A DNA stretch of 64,000 nucleotides, taken from positions 1,116,001 through 1,180,000 of the forward strand of contig CAVVSD010000006.1 of NCBI GenBank assembly GCA_963750895.1, written 5' to 3'. The notes beneath the pieces are model-generated. The model was not told where the DNA came from, made no database searches, and was given only the letters and a program-made list of their open reading frames with translations. This stretch comes from CAVVSD01 sp963750895 (GTDB taxonomy: Bacteria > Actinomycetota > Thermoleophilia > Solirubrobacterales > Solirubrobacteraceae). The translations under genes and the position numbers were made by a program. Positions 15,924 to 24,833 of the stretch are shown here, one piece after another (positions within the stretch are counted from its first letter, which is position 1; the number at the start of each line of letters is the position of its first letter).

Positions 15924-17585
15924 GTGACGGACCATCCGCAGCCGATCGCGGCCGACGCCGCGATCGAAGCGCTCGCCCGGCAGGGGATCACCCACGCCTT
16001 CGGCGTGCCTGGCACGACGACCATGCACCTGCTCGACGCGCTGACCCGCCAGGACGCCATACGTTGGATCTCAACGCGCCACGAGCAGACGGCCGGTCAC
16101 ATGGCCGACGGGTTCGCCCGCGGCGCCGGCCGCCCCGCGGTCTGCATGGCCTCCCGCGGACCCGGGGCCGCCAACCTCGTGATCGCGATGCACAACGCGT
16201 TCGCCGAGTCCGTGCCGGTGCTGGCGGTCATCGGCCAGGTCGACGACGAGATCGTGTATCGCGAGTCCTTCGAGGAGCTCGACATGGTCGACCTCTTCCG
16301 GCCCGTGACGAAGTGGGCGCTCGAGGTGCACGACCACGACCGCGTTCCCGAGCTGGTCGCGCGCGCCGCTCATGCGACGACCGCGGGCCGCCGGCGGCCG
16401 GTCATGGTCTCGCTCCCGCTCGACGTGCAGATCCGCGATCTGCCCGAGCCGGCCTTCCGCGAGGACTTCGAGGTTCCGCTGCCGCGGCCCGCGCCGGAGT
16501 CGCTCGACCGTGCGGCGGAGGTGCTCTCGCGGGCGCAGCGTCCGCTCATCCTCGTGGGCGGCGGTGCCGAGCACGCCGGCGCGCAGGCGGCCGTCGGCCG
16601 GCTCGCCGAGGCCCTGGACGCGCCCGTGGCGGGCACCTGGCTGCGCAAGTCCGCGTTCCCCGACACGCACGGCGCGTTCATCGGCTGCCTGGGGTTCGGC
16701 GCGCTGCCGGTCACCGAGACCGCGTTCCGCGAGGCGGACGTCGTGCTCGCGCTCGGGGCGCGCTTCGCCCAGTTCACGACCCGCCGCTACACGCTGCCGT
16801 CACCGGACTGCGCGGTGATCCAGGTCGACGTCGATCCCGAGGAGCTCGGCCGCGTGTACCCGCCGGTCGTCGCGGTGCTGAGCGACGCCCGGCACGCCGC
16901 GGAGGGGCTCGCGGACCGCGTCGCGGGCAGCGAGGAGCGGGGTGGGCGCGTGGCCAGGCTGCGCGCGGACTACCTCACGGAATCGCTGCTGCCCGAGGCG
17001 CCCGAGTCCCAGCACGGCGTGAGCTCGGCCGCGGTCGTCAGTGCCCTGGCCCAGGCCCGCGACGCGCACGATCCGATCATCGTGTCCGACGCACCGACGT
17101 TCGCGGGCTGGATGCAGCGCTACCTGCGCGTCACGCGCCCAGGGTCGTTCCTCGGCAACGCGGGCGGCGCGATGGGGTGGGGGCTGCCCGCCGCGCTGGG
17201 CGTGAAGCTCGCGCGGCCCGACGAGCAGGTGGTCTGCGTCAGCGGGGACGGGTCGTTCTGGATGGTCGCGCAGGACCTGGAGACCGCCGTGCGCGAGGAC
17301 ATCCCGGTCGTCGTCGTGATCACGAACAACTTCGCCTACGGCAACACCCGCGACCGCCAGCGGACCGCGCACGGCGGGCGCTACATCGGCGTCCACTACG
17401 ACAACCCCGACTTCGCCGCCTACGCCGAGCTCTGCGGCGCGCTGGGCATCCGCGTCGAGCGCGACGAGGACGTCGGCGACGCCATCGATCGTGCGATCCG
17501 GTCGGGCCGCCCGGCGGTCGTGGACGTCATCCAGGACCGCGACGAGGGCCTGCCGCCCGGCGTCCTGCCGCCGGGGAGGAGCTAG
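15924..17585 (+). CDS. Thiamine diphosphate-dependent enzyme, acetolactate synthase-like
   Basis: A 553-residue enzyme of the ThDP family with the three expected domains: N-terminal pyrimidine-binding (catalytic Glu in Arg-His-Glu-Gln-Thr-Ala near residue 54), central Rossmann domain, and C-terminal diphosphate-binding domain with Gly-Asp-Gly-Ser-Phe (near 437) closing at Asn-Asn-Phe-Ala-Tyr-Gly-Asn. It lacks a partner small subunit, and its sequence is closer to the broad benzoylformate decarboxylase/acetolactate synthase-like group than to biosynthetic IlvB, so the substrate is uncertain. The GTG at 15924 has a TAGAAC box 7 nt upstream. It converges with, and overlaps by 4 nt, the threonine aldolase gene. 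Confidence 0.88.
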   Translation: MTDHPQPIAADAAIEALARQGITHAFGVPGTTTMHLLDALTRQDAIRWISTRHEQTAGHMADGFARGAGRPAVCMASRGPGAANLVIAMHNAFAESVPVLAVIGQVDDEIVYRESFEELDMVDLFRPVTKWALEVHDHDRVPELVARAAHATTAGRRRPVMVSLPLDVQIRDLPEPAFREDFEVPLPRPAPESLDRAAEVLSRAQRPLILVGGGAEHAGAQAAVGRLAEALDAPVAGTWLRKSAFPDTHGAFIGCLGFGALPVTETAFREADVVLALGARFAQFTTRRYTLPSPDCAVIQVDVDPEELGRVYPPVVAVLSDARHAAEGLADRVAGSEERGGRVARLRADYLTESLLPEAPESQHGVSSAAVVSALAQARDAHDPIIVSDAPTFAGWMQRYLRVTRPGSFLGNAGGAMGWGLPAALGVKLARPDEQVVCVSGDGSFWMVAQDLETAVREDIPVVVVITNNFAYGNTRDRQRTAHGGRYIGVHYDNPDFAAYAELCGALGIRVERDEDVGDAIDRAIRSGRPAVVDVIQDRDEGLPPGVLPPGRS

Positions 17586-18607
17586 CCCAGGACGTCGGTC
17601 ATCGCGCGCAGCGCGCGCTCCACGCCGGCCGCGTCGACGTCGAGGTGCGTCACCGCGCGCATCGTGGTCGCGTCGAGCGCGCCGATCCACACGTCGTGGC
17701 CGCTGAGCGCCTCGGACACCGCGAACGCGTCGTCCACGCCGAAGACGACGATGTTCGTCTCCACCAGGTCGGGATCGAGCCGCACGCCGGGGATCTCCGC
17801 CAGCCGGTCGGCCAGCGTCCGGGCGAGCGCGTGGTCGTCGGCCAGGCGCTCGACGTTGTGGTCCAGCGCGTAGAGCGCCCCCGCCGCGACGATGCCCGCC
17901 TGGCGCATCGAGCCGCCCATCATCTGCTTCCAGCGCCATGCCTCCTCGATGAGCTCCGTGGAGCCCGCGAGACAGGCGCCCAGCGGCGCGCCGAGACCCT
18001 TCGTGAAGTCGATCCACGCGGTGTCGAAGAGCGACGCCCAGCCGCTCGCGGAGACGCCGCTGGCGACGACCGCGTTCATGAGCCGGGCGCCGTCGAGGTG
18101 CGTGCGCAGCCCGTGCTCCGCCGCGACCCCGAGGACCGCCTCCAGCCGCTCCAGGGGCCACACGCGGCCGCCCATGAGGTTCGTCGTCTGCTCGACGTGC
18201 ACGAGCCGCGACACGGGCTGGTAGCGGTTGCCGACCTGACGCAGCGCGCCGCGGACCTGGTCGGCGGTGAACGTGCCGTCGTCGCTCTCGAGCGGGTTGA
18301 CCATCGCGCCCGTCAGGGCGGCGGGGCTGCCCGACTCGGCCATGATCGGGTGCGCCGAGCGGTGCAGGACGATCTCGTCGCCGCCGGGCCGGATGTGCAG
18401 CCGCAGGCCGATGTGGTTGCACATCGTCCCCGAGGGCAGGAACACGGCCGCCTCGTGGCCGAGCAGGGCCGCCACGCGCTCGCACAGCTCGGTGACCGTC
18501 GGGTCCAGGAAGTACTGCTCGTCGCCCACCTCGGCGGCGGCCATGACACGCCGCATCTCCTCGGTCGGACGCGTCTGGGTGTCGGAGCGCAGGTTGACGA
18601 TGGTCAC
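17582..18607 (-). CDS. L-threonine aldolase (low-specificity type)
   Basis: A 341-residue PLP enzyme of fold type I that cleaves L-threonine or allo-threonine to glycine and acetaldehyde. The Asn-Leu-Arg-Ser-Asp-Thr start, the Pro-Ser-Gly-Thr-Met-Cys-Asn phosphate loop near residue 60, His-Leu-Asp-Gly-Ala-Arg near 170, and the PLP lysine in Phe-Thr-Lys-Gly-Leu-Gly-Ala-Pro (Lys203) are all present. A GTG three codons upstream (18616) is possible, but the GTG at 18607 stands exactly 7 nt after a TAGTGT hexamer and fits the leaderless pattern and the family N-terminus. It is divergent from the small gene at 18628. Confidence 0.93.
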   Translation of the reverse strand: MTIVNLRSDTQTRPTEEMRRVMAAAEVGDEQYFLDPTVTELCERVAALLGHEAAVFLPSGTMCNHIGLRLHIRPGGDEIVLHRSAHPIMAESGSPAALTGAMVNPLESDDGTFTADQVRGALRQVGNRYQPVSRLVHVEQTTNLMGGRVWPLERLEAVLGVAAEHGLRTHLDGARLMNAVVASGVSASGWASLFDTAWIDFTKGLGAPLGACLAGSTELIEEAWRWKQMMGGSMRQAGIVAAGALYALDHNVERLADDHALARTLADRLAEIPGVRLDPDLVETNIVVFGVDDAFAVSEALSGHDVWIGALDATTMRAVTHLDVDAAGVERALRAMTDVLG

Positions 18608-18614
18608 GTCCGGC

Positions 18615-18620
18615 ACACTA
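18615..18620 (-). promoter_or_regulatory. -10 box TAGTGT of the leaderless threonine aldolase promoter
   Basis: On the minus strand TAGTGT ends 7 nt before the GTG at 18607. It argues for that start codon over the upstream GTG, which would overlap the box. Confidence 0.5.
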
Positions 18621-18627
18621 GACGCCG

Positions 18628-18966
18628 ATGGCTGAAGGGATCCTCGTGGCCGTGACCGACCACGCAGCCGAGCGCTACCGCCAGCGGGTGGGTACCAGAA
18701 CGGGCTCCGTGGACGTCAAGCCGGAGATCGTCACGCGGGTCAGCCGCGCGTTCGCCGCCGGGCGCACGCGCGTCGAGCGCGGGTCGCTGCTCGTGCAGGA
18801 CGAGCGGCTCCCCGGGCTCATCTACGTGTGCCGCCACGACCGCGACAGCCGCGAGCTGCTCGTCGTCACGCTGTGGGAGGAGGGCGACGACGCGAAGGTC
18901 CCGCCGCGCTTCACGAACGCCCTGAAACAGGACGATCACCGGGTCCGCGACCGGCGGGATCCGTGA
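18628..18966 (+). CDS. Conserved-looking small protein of unknown function
   Basis: A 112-residue basic protein I do not recognise. It begins with a His-Ala-Ala-Glu-Arg-Tyr-Arg-Gln-Arg-Val helix, then a strand-rich part (Leu-Leu-Val-Gln-Asp-Glu, Leu-Ile-Tyr-Val-Cys-Arg, Leu-Leu-Val-Val-Thr-Leu-Trp) that loosely recalls small RelE/DUF4258-like folds. No antitoxin-like partner lies beside it: its neighbours are threonine aldolase (divergent) and dapA (29 nt downstream). There is no signal peptide or membrane segment. Codon use is like that of its neighbours and supports a real gene. Confidence 0.6.
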   Translation: MAEGILVAVTDHAAERYRQRVGTRTGSVDVKPEIVTRVSRAFAAGRTRVERGSLLVQDERLPGLIYVCRHDRDSRELLVVTLWEEGDDAKVPPRFTNALKQDDHRVRDRRDP

Positions 18967-18982
18967 GTTCCGAGGACCCTGC

Positions 18983-18988
18983 GATACT
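18983..18988 (+). promoter_or_regulatory. -10-like box GATACT ahead of dapA
   Basis: GATACT ends 7 nt before the dapA ATG at 18996, the spacing of a leaderless promoter. The first base departs from the TANNNT pattern. Confidence 0.35.
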
Positions 18989-18995
18989 CGGGGCC

Positions 18996-19854
18996 ATGCC
19001 CGCGCTCGGTGCAATCCTCACGGCGATCATCACCCCGTTCGACGCAGGCGGCCGCGTCGACGAGGACGCCTTCGTGGCCGTCCAGCAGCACGTCTGCGCG
19101 ACTGGCTCCGATGGGGTGGTCGTCGCCGGCACGACCGGCGAGGCGCCGACGCTGAGCGACGAGGAGCACCTGCGGATCATCGAGCTCGCCGTGGCCAACC
19201 GGCCGGCGGGCAGCACGGTGGTCGCGGGCACCGGGTCCAACGACACGCGCCACGCGGTGCACCTCACGCAGCTCGCGCACGGAGCTCGGGGTCGACGGGA
19301 TCCTGTCCGTGACGCCGTACTACAACCGCCCGACGCCGCGCGGCATCCTGGCCCACTTCGGGGAGGTCGCCAAGGCGACCGATCGCCCGATCGTCCTCTA
19401 CAACATCCCCTCGAGGACGGGCACCGACATGCCCAACGACCTGCTCGCAGAGCTCGCGCAGCTCGACGGCGTGAACGCGGTCAAGCAGGCCAACAACGAC
19501 AACCTCGCGCTCGTCGACGGCCTGGAGCTCTACGCCGGCAACGACGAGAGCGTGGCCCGCGCGCTGGACATGGGCGGCGTCGGCGGCATCTGCGTCGCCA
19601 CGCACCTGCTCGGGCCGCTGTTCCGCGCGCTCGTGGACGAGCCGGAGCGCCGCGCCGAGGTCCAGGCCGAGCTGTCGGGCTACCTGCCCGCCCTCAACCG
19701 CGCCAACCCCGTCTCCATCAAGGCGGCGATCGAGCTGGCCGGCCTCGCGCCGGGCAACCTCCGGCTGCCGCTCGTCGAGGCCACCGAGAGCGAGCGCGAC
19801 GAGATCCGCGCCGTCCTCGAGCGGTCGGGCGTGCTGGAAGCGGCACGCCGTTGA
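18996..19854 (+). CDS. dapA: 4-hydroxy-tetrahydrodipicolinate synthase DapA, frameshifted
   Basis: The first committed enzyme of the diaminopimelate/lysine pathway, condensing pyruvate with aspartate semialdehyde. The N-terminal part (Thr-Ala-Ile-Ile-Thr-Pro-Phe and Gly-Thr-Thr-Gly-Glu-Ala-Pro-Thr-Leu) is in one frame. From about 19285 the sequence (Gly-Ile-Leu-Ser-Val-Thr-Pro-Tyr-Tyr-Asn-Arg-Pro, then Tyr-Asn-Ile-Pro-Ser-Arg-Thr-Gly with the catalytic Tyr, and the Schiff-base lysine in Ala-Val-Lys-Gln-Ala) continues in the next frame. Removing one base in the GCGCAC stretch at 19274-19280 restores a normal protein of about 285 residues. RNase J starts within its stop codon, the usual dapA-rnj pairing of actinobacteria. 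Confidence 0.92.
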
Positions 19855-21515
19855 CGGCCACGCTGCGCGTCCTCCCCCTCGGCGGCCTGGGGGAGATCGG
19901 CAAGAACATGACGGTCCTCGAGTACGAGGACCGGATCGTGCTCGTGGACTGCGGGCTGCGGTTCCCCACCGCGGACATGCTGGGCATCGACCTCGTGCTG
20001 CCGGACTTCGCGTACCTGCGCGAGCGCGCCGACGACATCGAGGGCATCGTCATCACGCACGGCCACGAGGACCATCTCGGAGCCCTGCCGTTCGTCCTGC
20101 GCGAGCTCAAGGCGCTGGACATCCCGGTCTTCGGCCGCCCGCTCACGACCGCGATGGCGCGTTCCAAGCTCGACGAGCACAAGCTCCAGGAGGTCGAGGT
20201 CGTCGACGTGCAGCCCGGTGAGCGCATCGAGGCCGGCCCGTTCGACATCGAGCTCATCCACATGACGCACTCGATCCCGGATGCCTGCGCGGTCGCCGCG
20301 ACCTGCGACGTCGGGACGGTGCTCTTCACGGGCGACTACAAGTTCGACCAGACCCCGGTCGACGGCCGGCCCGCCGACATGAGCCGGCTGGCCGAGCTCG
20401 GTCGGTCCGGCGTGCTCGTGCTGTGCGGCGACTCCACGAACGCGGACCGCGCCGGCTACTCGCCGAGCGAGAAGAACGTGGGCCCGCAGCTGTACCGCGT
20501 GTTCGAGCGCTGCGAGGGCCGCATCGTCGTCACGTCGTTCGCCTCCAACGTCCACCGCGTGCAGCAGGTCATCGACGCCGCGGTCGCGCTCGGGCGCAAG
20601 GTCTGCCTCGTCGGGCGCTCGATGCGCAAGAACGTCAACATCGCGCGCTCCCTGAACATCGCCCGCATCCCGGACGGCCTGCTCATCGCGCCGCGCGAGC
20701 TCGACAACTGGCCCGACGAGAAGCTGGTCGTCATCTCCACCGGATCGCAGGGCGAGCCGCTGAGCGCACTGCGCCGCATGGCCCACCGCGACCACCCCGC
20801 CGTCGAGCTGCGGGAGGGCGACACCGTCGTCTTCTCCGCGACGCCGATCCCCGGCAACGAGCGCGCGGTCAACGAGACGATCGACCGGCTCTACCACATC
20901 GGGTGCAACGTCATCACGACGCGCGACGAGCCGATCCACGCCTCCGGCCACGGCTACGCGGAGGAGATCAAGCTCATGCTGAACCTCACGCAGCCGCGCT
21001 ACGTGTTCCCCTTCCACGGCGACTACAAGCGGATCCACCTCCACGCGGAGCTCGCGATGGCGGTGGGCATCCCGGACGAGCGGATCTTCCGCGGGGAGAA
21101 CGGCCTCCCGCTGGACCTCACCGCCGACGGCGCGGCCTTCGGGCCCAAGCAGCAGTCGGGGATGATCTTCGTCGACGGCGTGGACATCGGCGACCCCGCC
21201 GACGTCGCGCTGCGCGACCGCCGGATGCTCTCCGGCGACGGCATCTTCGTCGTCGTCGCGACGATCTCCGAGGAGGACGGCGCGAGCGTCGCCGAGCCCG
21301 AGGTGATCATGCGCGGCGTGCCGTTCCAGGTCGAGGCGGACGCTCTGCTGGAGGAGATCCGCCGGACGGTGGACCAGTCGCTGGAGAAGGCAGCGCGCGA
21401 GGAGGTCCGCGAGATCGATCTCCTGCAGGAGATGCTGCACGACGACATCGCGGCGTTCGTCTACGAGCGCCTGCGCCGGCGGCCGATGGTGCTGCCGGTC
21501 GTCGTCTCCGTCTAG
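19851..21515 (+). CDS. rnj: Ribonuclease J
   Basis: A 554-residue metallo-beta-lactamase/beta-CASP RNase with endonuclease and 5'-3' exonuclease activity. The zinc motif Thr-His-Gly-His-Glu-Asp-His-Leu-Gly-Ala is near residue 67, further metal ligands are in Met-Thr-His-Ser and Thr-Gly-Asp-Tyr-Lys, and the beta-CASP part has Ser-Phe-Ala-Ser-Asn-Val-His-Arg and Ala-Ser-Gly-His-Gly. The C-terminal domain is present in full. The TTG at 19851 overlaps the dapA stop (TTGA) and gives the family's early Arg-Val-Leu-Pro-Leu-Gly-Gly-Leu-Gly-Glu-Ile-Gly-Lys-Asn. It converges on the histidine kinase gene with a gap of only 10 nt. Confidence 0.96.
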   Translation: MTATLRVLPLGGLGEIGKNMTVLEYEDRIVLVDCGLRFPTADMLGIDLVLPDFAYLRERADDIEGIVITHGHEDHLGALPFVLRELKALDIPVFGRPLTTAMARSKLDEHKLQEVEVVDVQPGERIEAGPFDIELIHMTHSIPDACAVAATCDVGTVLFTGDYKFDQTPVDGRPADMSRLAELGRSGVLVLCGDSTNADRAGYSPSEKNVGPQLYRVFERCEGRIVVTSFASNVHRVQQVIDAAVALGRKVCLVGRSMRKNVNIARSLNIARIPDGLLIAPRELDNWPDEKLVVISTGSQGEPLSALRRMAHRDHPAVELREGDTVVFSATPIPGNERAVNETIDRLYHIGCNVITTRDEPIHASGHGYAEEIKLMLNLTQPRYVFPFHGDYKRIHLHAELAMAVGIPDERIFRGENGLPLDLTADGAAFGPKQQSGMIFVDGVDIGDPADVALRDRRMLSGDGIFVVVATISEEDGASVAEPEVIMRGVPFQVEADALLEEIRRTVDQSLEKAAREEVREIDLLQEMLHDDIAAFVYERLRRRPMVLPVVVSV

Positions 21516-21525
21516 TTCAGAACTC

Positions 21526-22992
21526 TCAGGCGGTCGCGGCGGGCTCCCGCGTCGCCGCGGGGAGCGTGACGACGAACCGCGTGCCCCGCGCGATCGAGGC
21601 TCCGGTCGTCGTCGGGGACTCGACGCGCACCGTGCCGCCGTGCGACTCCGCCACGGCGCGGACGATCGACAGGCCGAGGCCGAACGAGCGGCCGCTGTCG
21701 CCCGAACCGCGCACGAAGCGCTCGAAGACGCGGTCGCGCAGCTCCGGGTCGATGCCGGGGCCGTCGTCCTCGACGGTGACGACCGCGCTGCCGTTCTCGC
21801 GCTCCACGCCGGCGCGGATCGTGGTGCCCGGCGGCGTGTGGCGGACCGCGTTCTCCATGAGGTTCAGCACGAGGCGGTGCAGCTCGTCGCGCGCGCCGTC
21901 GACGATCACGTGGTCGGCGTCGACGTGCAGCTCGTGGCCGTCGGCGACGGCGCTGAGCTCGCCCGCGGCCTCCATGAGGACCTCGCCGACGTCGGTGGGC
22001 ACCTTCGGCGCCTGACGCTCGGCGTCGGCACGGGCGAGCAGCAGGAGGTCGGCGACGAGCCGGCGCATCCGGCGGCTGGAGCGCAGTGCGGACTGCGCCG
22101 CCTCGCCGCGATCGCCGTCGAGCGTCTCGGCGAGCAGCTCCAGGTTGGCCAGGACGCTCGTGAGCGGCGTGCGCAGCTCGTGGGAGGCGTCGGCCACGAA
22201 CTCGCGCTGGCGCTGCAGGGCGGACTCCTGCTCCGTGCGCGCCTCGTCGAGCGCGACGAGCATCCCGTCGAGCGTGCGCGACAGCTCCGCGACCTCGTCG
22301 TCGGCCTCCGTCGTGGGGACGCGGCGGGCGGGGTCGCGCGTGCGCTCGATCTCGCGGGCGGCCGCGGTCAGCGCGGCGATCGGGGCCATCGCGCGCGTCG
22401 CGATCCACAGGCCGGCGAGGAGCGCGAGCCCGGCGCCGCTGAGCACGCCGACGAGCAGGAAGAAGCGCACGCGGTTGACCGTCGCCTGCACGTCGGCGAG
22501 CGGGCGCGCGTACTGCATGTAGACGTAGCCGACGAAGTGGTCGTCGATGTTCGCCGTGACGGGGACGCGGCGGTTCTCGATCCGGTAGCCGCGCAGCTCG
22601 ACCGTGCCGCCGAGCGTCGGCGGGCCGAGCCACTCCGGCGCGCCGTCGGACTCCTTGATGACCTGGCCGTCGCTGTAGACGATCTTGATCGCCGCGTTGG
22701 CCGCGCCGCCGAACGTGTTCAGCCCCGGGCTGTCGACGTAGACCTCGTTGCGCAGGCTCGTGTGGACGATGAGCCGGTCGCGCAGGCGGTCGGCCGCGCT
22801 GCGGACCTGGGTGTCGAAGTCGGAGTGGATGCGCTGCGCGGTCAGCGTGCCGACCGCGCCCGCGAAGCCGCACAGGATGACGAGCGTCAGGAGCGCGGAG
22901 CCGCCGGCGAGGCGCCAGCGGATCGGGACGCGCTTAGGCGCGGAGAACGTAGCCCGCGCCGCGGATCGTATGGAGGAGCCTGGGCTCTCCAC
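21526..22992 (-). CDS. Two-component sensor histidine kinase
   Basis: A 488-residue membrane kinase. It has a first transmembrane helix (about 31-53), an extracellular sensor region (about 54-175), a second helix (about 176-200), a HAMP linker (to about 255), a HisKA domain with the phosphoacceptor in Ala-Ser-His-Glu-Leu-Arg-Thr-Pro-Leu (His271), and an HATPase domain with Asn-Leu-Met-Glu-Asn-Ala-Val-Arg-His, Asp-Asp-Gly-Pro-Gly-Ile and Gly-Leu-Gly-Leu-Ser-Ile. The signal is unknown. The only canonical start before the first helix is the GTG at 22992, which overlaps the response regulator by 59 nt. The true start may lie nearer the regulator's stop at 22934. Confidence 0.9.
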   Translation of the reverse strand: MESPGSSIRSAARATFSAPKRVPIRWRLAGGSALLTLVILCGFAGAVGTLTAQRIHSDFDTQVRSAADRLRDRLIVHTSLRNEVYVDSPGLNTFGGAANAAIKIVYSDGQVIKESDGAPEWLGPPTLGGTVELRGYRIENRRVPVTANIDDHFVGYVYMQYARPLADVQATVNRVRFFLLVGVLSGAGLALLAGLWIATRAMAPIAALTAAAREIERTRDPARRVPTTEADDEVAELSRTLDGMLVALDEARTEQESALQRQREFVADASHELRTPLTSVLANLELLAETLDGDRGEAAQSALRSSRRMRRLVADLLLLARADAERQAPKVPTDVGEVLMEAAGELSAVADGHELHVDADHVIVDGARDELHRLVLNLMENAVRHTPPGTTIRAGVERENGSAVVTVEDDGPGIDPELRDRVFERFVRGSGDSGRSFGLGLSIVRAVAESHGGTVRVESPTTTGASIARGTRFVVTLPAATREPAATA

Positions 22993-23617
22993 CGGCTTCC
23001 AGCTTTCTCCGGAGGTTCGACACGAAGACCTCGATGGTGTTCGTCGTCGCGAAGGGGTCGTAGCCCCACACCTCCTCGAGGAGGCGCTGGCGGGGCACCA
23101 CGATGCGCTCGTTGCGCATGAGGTATTCGAGCAGCTCGAACTCGCGCTGCGTGAGCTCGATCTCGCGCTCGGACCGGCGCACCTCGTGGGTGTCCGGGTT
23201 CAGGGAGAGGTCGCCGACGACGAAGGACGCCGAGCCGCGCGGTGGGCGGCGGCGCAGCAGCGCCCGGAGGCGCGCGAGCAGCTCCTGGCGCTCGAAGGGC
23301 TTGACGAGGTAGTCGTCCGCGCCGGCGTCGAGCCCTGCGACGCGGGCGTCGACGGCGTCGCGCGCCGTCAGCATGAGGATCGGGACGTCGCCGTCCGCGC
23401 GCAGCGTGCGGGCGACGTCGATGCCGTCGAGCTTGGGGAGCCCGAGGTCGAGGATGACCAGGTCGGGTGAGAACGCGTCGGCGTCGGCGAGCGCCGCCTC
23501 GCCGTCCGCGCTCGTGCGCACCTCGTAGCCCTCCATGCGCAGCGAGCGCTGGAGCACCTGCGCGATCTCCTCGTCATCCTCGACGACGAGCACGCGTGCG
23601 GGGCGGTCGGGCACCAT
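22934..23617 (-). CDS. OmpR/PhoB-type response regulator
   Basis: A 227-residue DNA-binding regulator paired with the kinase downstream. The receiver domain has the acidic pocket Val-Glu-Asp-Asp (residues 12-15), the phosphorylation site in Leu-Val-Ile-Leu-Asp-Leu-Gly-Leu-Pro (Asp57) and Lys in Leu-Val-Lys-Pro-Phe. The C-terminal winged helix has Leu-Thr-Gln-Arg-Glu-Phe-Glu-Leu-Leu and the closing Thr-Ile-Arg-Gly-Ala-Gly-Tyr-Val-Leu. It resembles the MprA/TcrA type common in actinobacteria. ATG at 23617 is 6 nt after a TACCAT box. It is divergent from carbonic anhydrase with a gap of 22 nt, so the two may share regulation. Confidence 0.94.
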   Translation of the reverse strand: MVPDRPARVLVVEDDEEIAQVLQRSLRMEGYEVRTSADGEAALADADAFSPDLVILDLGLPKLDGIDVARTLRADGDVPILMLTARDAVDARVAGLDAGADDYLVKPFERQELLARLRALLRRRPPRGSASFVVGDLSLNPDTHEVRRSEREIELTQREFELLEYLMRNERIVVPRQRLLEEVWGYDPFATTNTIEVFVSNLRRKLEAGGEPRLLHTIRGAGYVLRA

Positions 23618-23623
23618 GTGCGG

Positions 23624-23629
23624 ATGGTA
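23624..23629 (-). promoter_or_regulatory. -10 box TACCAT of the leaderless response-regulator promoter
   Basis: On the minus strand TACCAT ends 6 nt before the ATG at 23617. It lies in the 22-nt gap shared with the divergent carbonic anhydrase gene. Confidence 0.45.
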
Positions 23630-23639
23630 GGGGTGCAGA

Positions 23640-24155
23640 TTGACGGTTGATAAGGGCGACGACGTCATCGACGAGCTCGTCGCGAACAACGTCCGGTTCG
23701 CCGCGTCGCTCGAGGCGGTGCATCTCGACGTCCGGCCACAGCGGCGGCTCGCCGTCGTGACGTGCATGGACTCGCGGCTGAACGTGTTCGCCGCGCTCGG
23801 GCTCGAGGACGGCGAGGCCCACGTGCTGCGCAACGCGGGCGGTGTCATCACCGACGACGTCATCCGGTCGCTCTCGGTGTCCCAGCGGCGCCTCGGCACG
23901 CAGGCGGTGATGCTCATCCATCACACCGACTGCGGGATGCAGACGCTGACCGACGACGGCTTCCGGGCCGAGCTGCAGGACGCCACAGGCGTCGCACCGT
24001 CGTTCGCGATCGAGTCCTTCACCGACCTCGACGCCGACGTGCGCCAGTCGATCCTGCGGGTGCGACGCTCGACTTTCCTCCTGCACCGCGACCGGGTACG
24101 GGGCTTCGTGTACGACGTCGACACGCACGCGCTACGGGAGGTGCACGTGGAATGA
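23640..24155 (+). CDS. Beta-carbonic anhydrase
   Basis: A 171-residue beta-class carbonic anhydrase of the short Rv1284 type, hydrating CO2 to bicarbonate. Zinc ligands are Cys42 in Thr-Cys-Met-Asp-Ser-Arg (with the Asp44/Arg46 dyad), His95 in Ile-His-His-Thr-Asp-Cys-Gly and Cys98. There is no signal peptide. The TTG at 23640 gives a short family-like N-terminus with Asp-Glu-Leu-Val-Ala-Asn-Asn. It is divergent from the response regulator and overlaps the next secreted-protein gene as ATGA. Confidence 0.92.
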   Translation: MTVDKGDDVIDELVANNVRFAASLEAVHLDVRPQRRLAVVTCMDSRLNVFAALGLEDGEAHVLRNAGGVITDDVIRSLSVSQRRLGTQAVMLIHHTDCGMQTLTDDGFRAELQDATGVAPSFAIESFTDLDADVRQSILRVRRSTFLLHRDRVRGFVYDVDTHALREVHVE

Positions 24156-24799
24156 GGCGAATTGTCGCCACGGCCGGCGGGATGCTGGCCCTGCTCGCCG
24201 TCGCGGCGGCTCCGGCCGCCGGCCAGTCGTCGAGGACGATCGTGACCGAGGACGCCTTCGTCACCCGGATCGGGACCTTCAAGCCCTCGCAGAACCCGCG
24301 GCTGTCCGCCGCGATCCGGGCGTTCGGCTCACCGTCCTCGCGCCGCGGGCGCGGGAGCGCGTGCACGGTGCGCTGGCGCGGGATCGGCCTGAAGATCGTG
24401 TTCGCGAACTTCGGGTCGCCGGGCGTGTCGACGTGCCGCGCATCCGTCGGACGGGCGCAGAGCTTCGTCGCGAGCGGGCCGAGCTTCGCCACGGCCACCG
24501 GGCTCGCCCCGGGTCAGCCGTCGACCCAGATCAAGGCGCTGTACCCGGACACGTCGTTCGAGGACGGCGCCTGGACCCTGGTGAGCGCTGTGAACCCGTT
24601 CGGCGACGGGTCCGAGAGCCCGGTGTTGCGCGCGTTCGCGAAGGGCGGGCAGGTCGCGAGCCTGGCGGGGTGGATCGGCGGGCGCTGGGGAGTAGGTGCG
24701 CGCCGTTCGGCGCGTCGGTGCGGGCGCCTTCGGCGTTCGAACGGCGCACCGAGGGCGGACGGGCGGGAGTGGTGGCGCCGGCCGCATCGGGAGAATTGA
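24152..24799 (+). CDS. Secreted protein of unknown function
   Basis: A protein of up to 215 residues with a clear Sec signal peptide (Met-Arg-Arg, hydrophobic core, Ala-Pro-Ala-Ala-Gly near residue 25). The mature part has two cysteines (near residues 71 and 92) that could form a disulfide, and a Gly/Ser-rich, strand-like sequence. I recognise no family. Up to about Ala-Gly-Trp-Ile-Gly-Gly (24678) the protein looks ordered. The last 35 residues are Arg-rich and lie over an inverted repeat, so the natural end may be earlier or altered. It overlaps carbonic anhydrase (ATGA) and is probably co-transcribed with it. Confidence 0.65.
   Translation: MRRIVATAGGMLALLAVAAAPAAGQSSRTIVTEDAFVTRIGTFKPSQNPRLSAAIRAFGSPSSRRGRGSACTVRWRGIGLKIVFANFGSPGVSTCRASVGRAQSFVASGPSFATATGLAPGQPSTQIKALYPDTSFEDGAWTLVSAVNPFGDGSESPVLRAFAKGGQVASLAGWIGGRWGVGARRSARRCGRLRRSNGAPRADGREWWRRPHREN
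24695..24750. repeat. Imperfect inverted repeat at the end of the secreted-protein gene
   Basis: The arm at 24695-24709 (GGTGCGCGCCGTTCG) pairs with 24738-24750 (CGAACGGCGCACC) apart from a two-base bulge, with a GC-rich loop of 28 nt. It could be a terminator-like stem for the carbonic anhydrase-secreted protein transcript. There is no T tract. Confidence 0.4.
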
Positions 24800-24833
24800 G
24801 CGGCGCGGTGCCACATCGCGATCCGAATGTGCA

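Noticed and set aside
18628..18966. Toxin of a toxin-antitoxin pair
   Set aside because: The strand pattern loosely recalls RelE-like folds, but there is no adjacent small antitoxin gene and no catalytic motif I can name.
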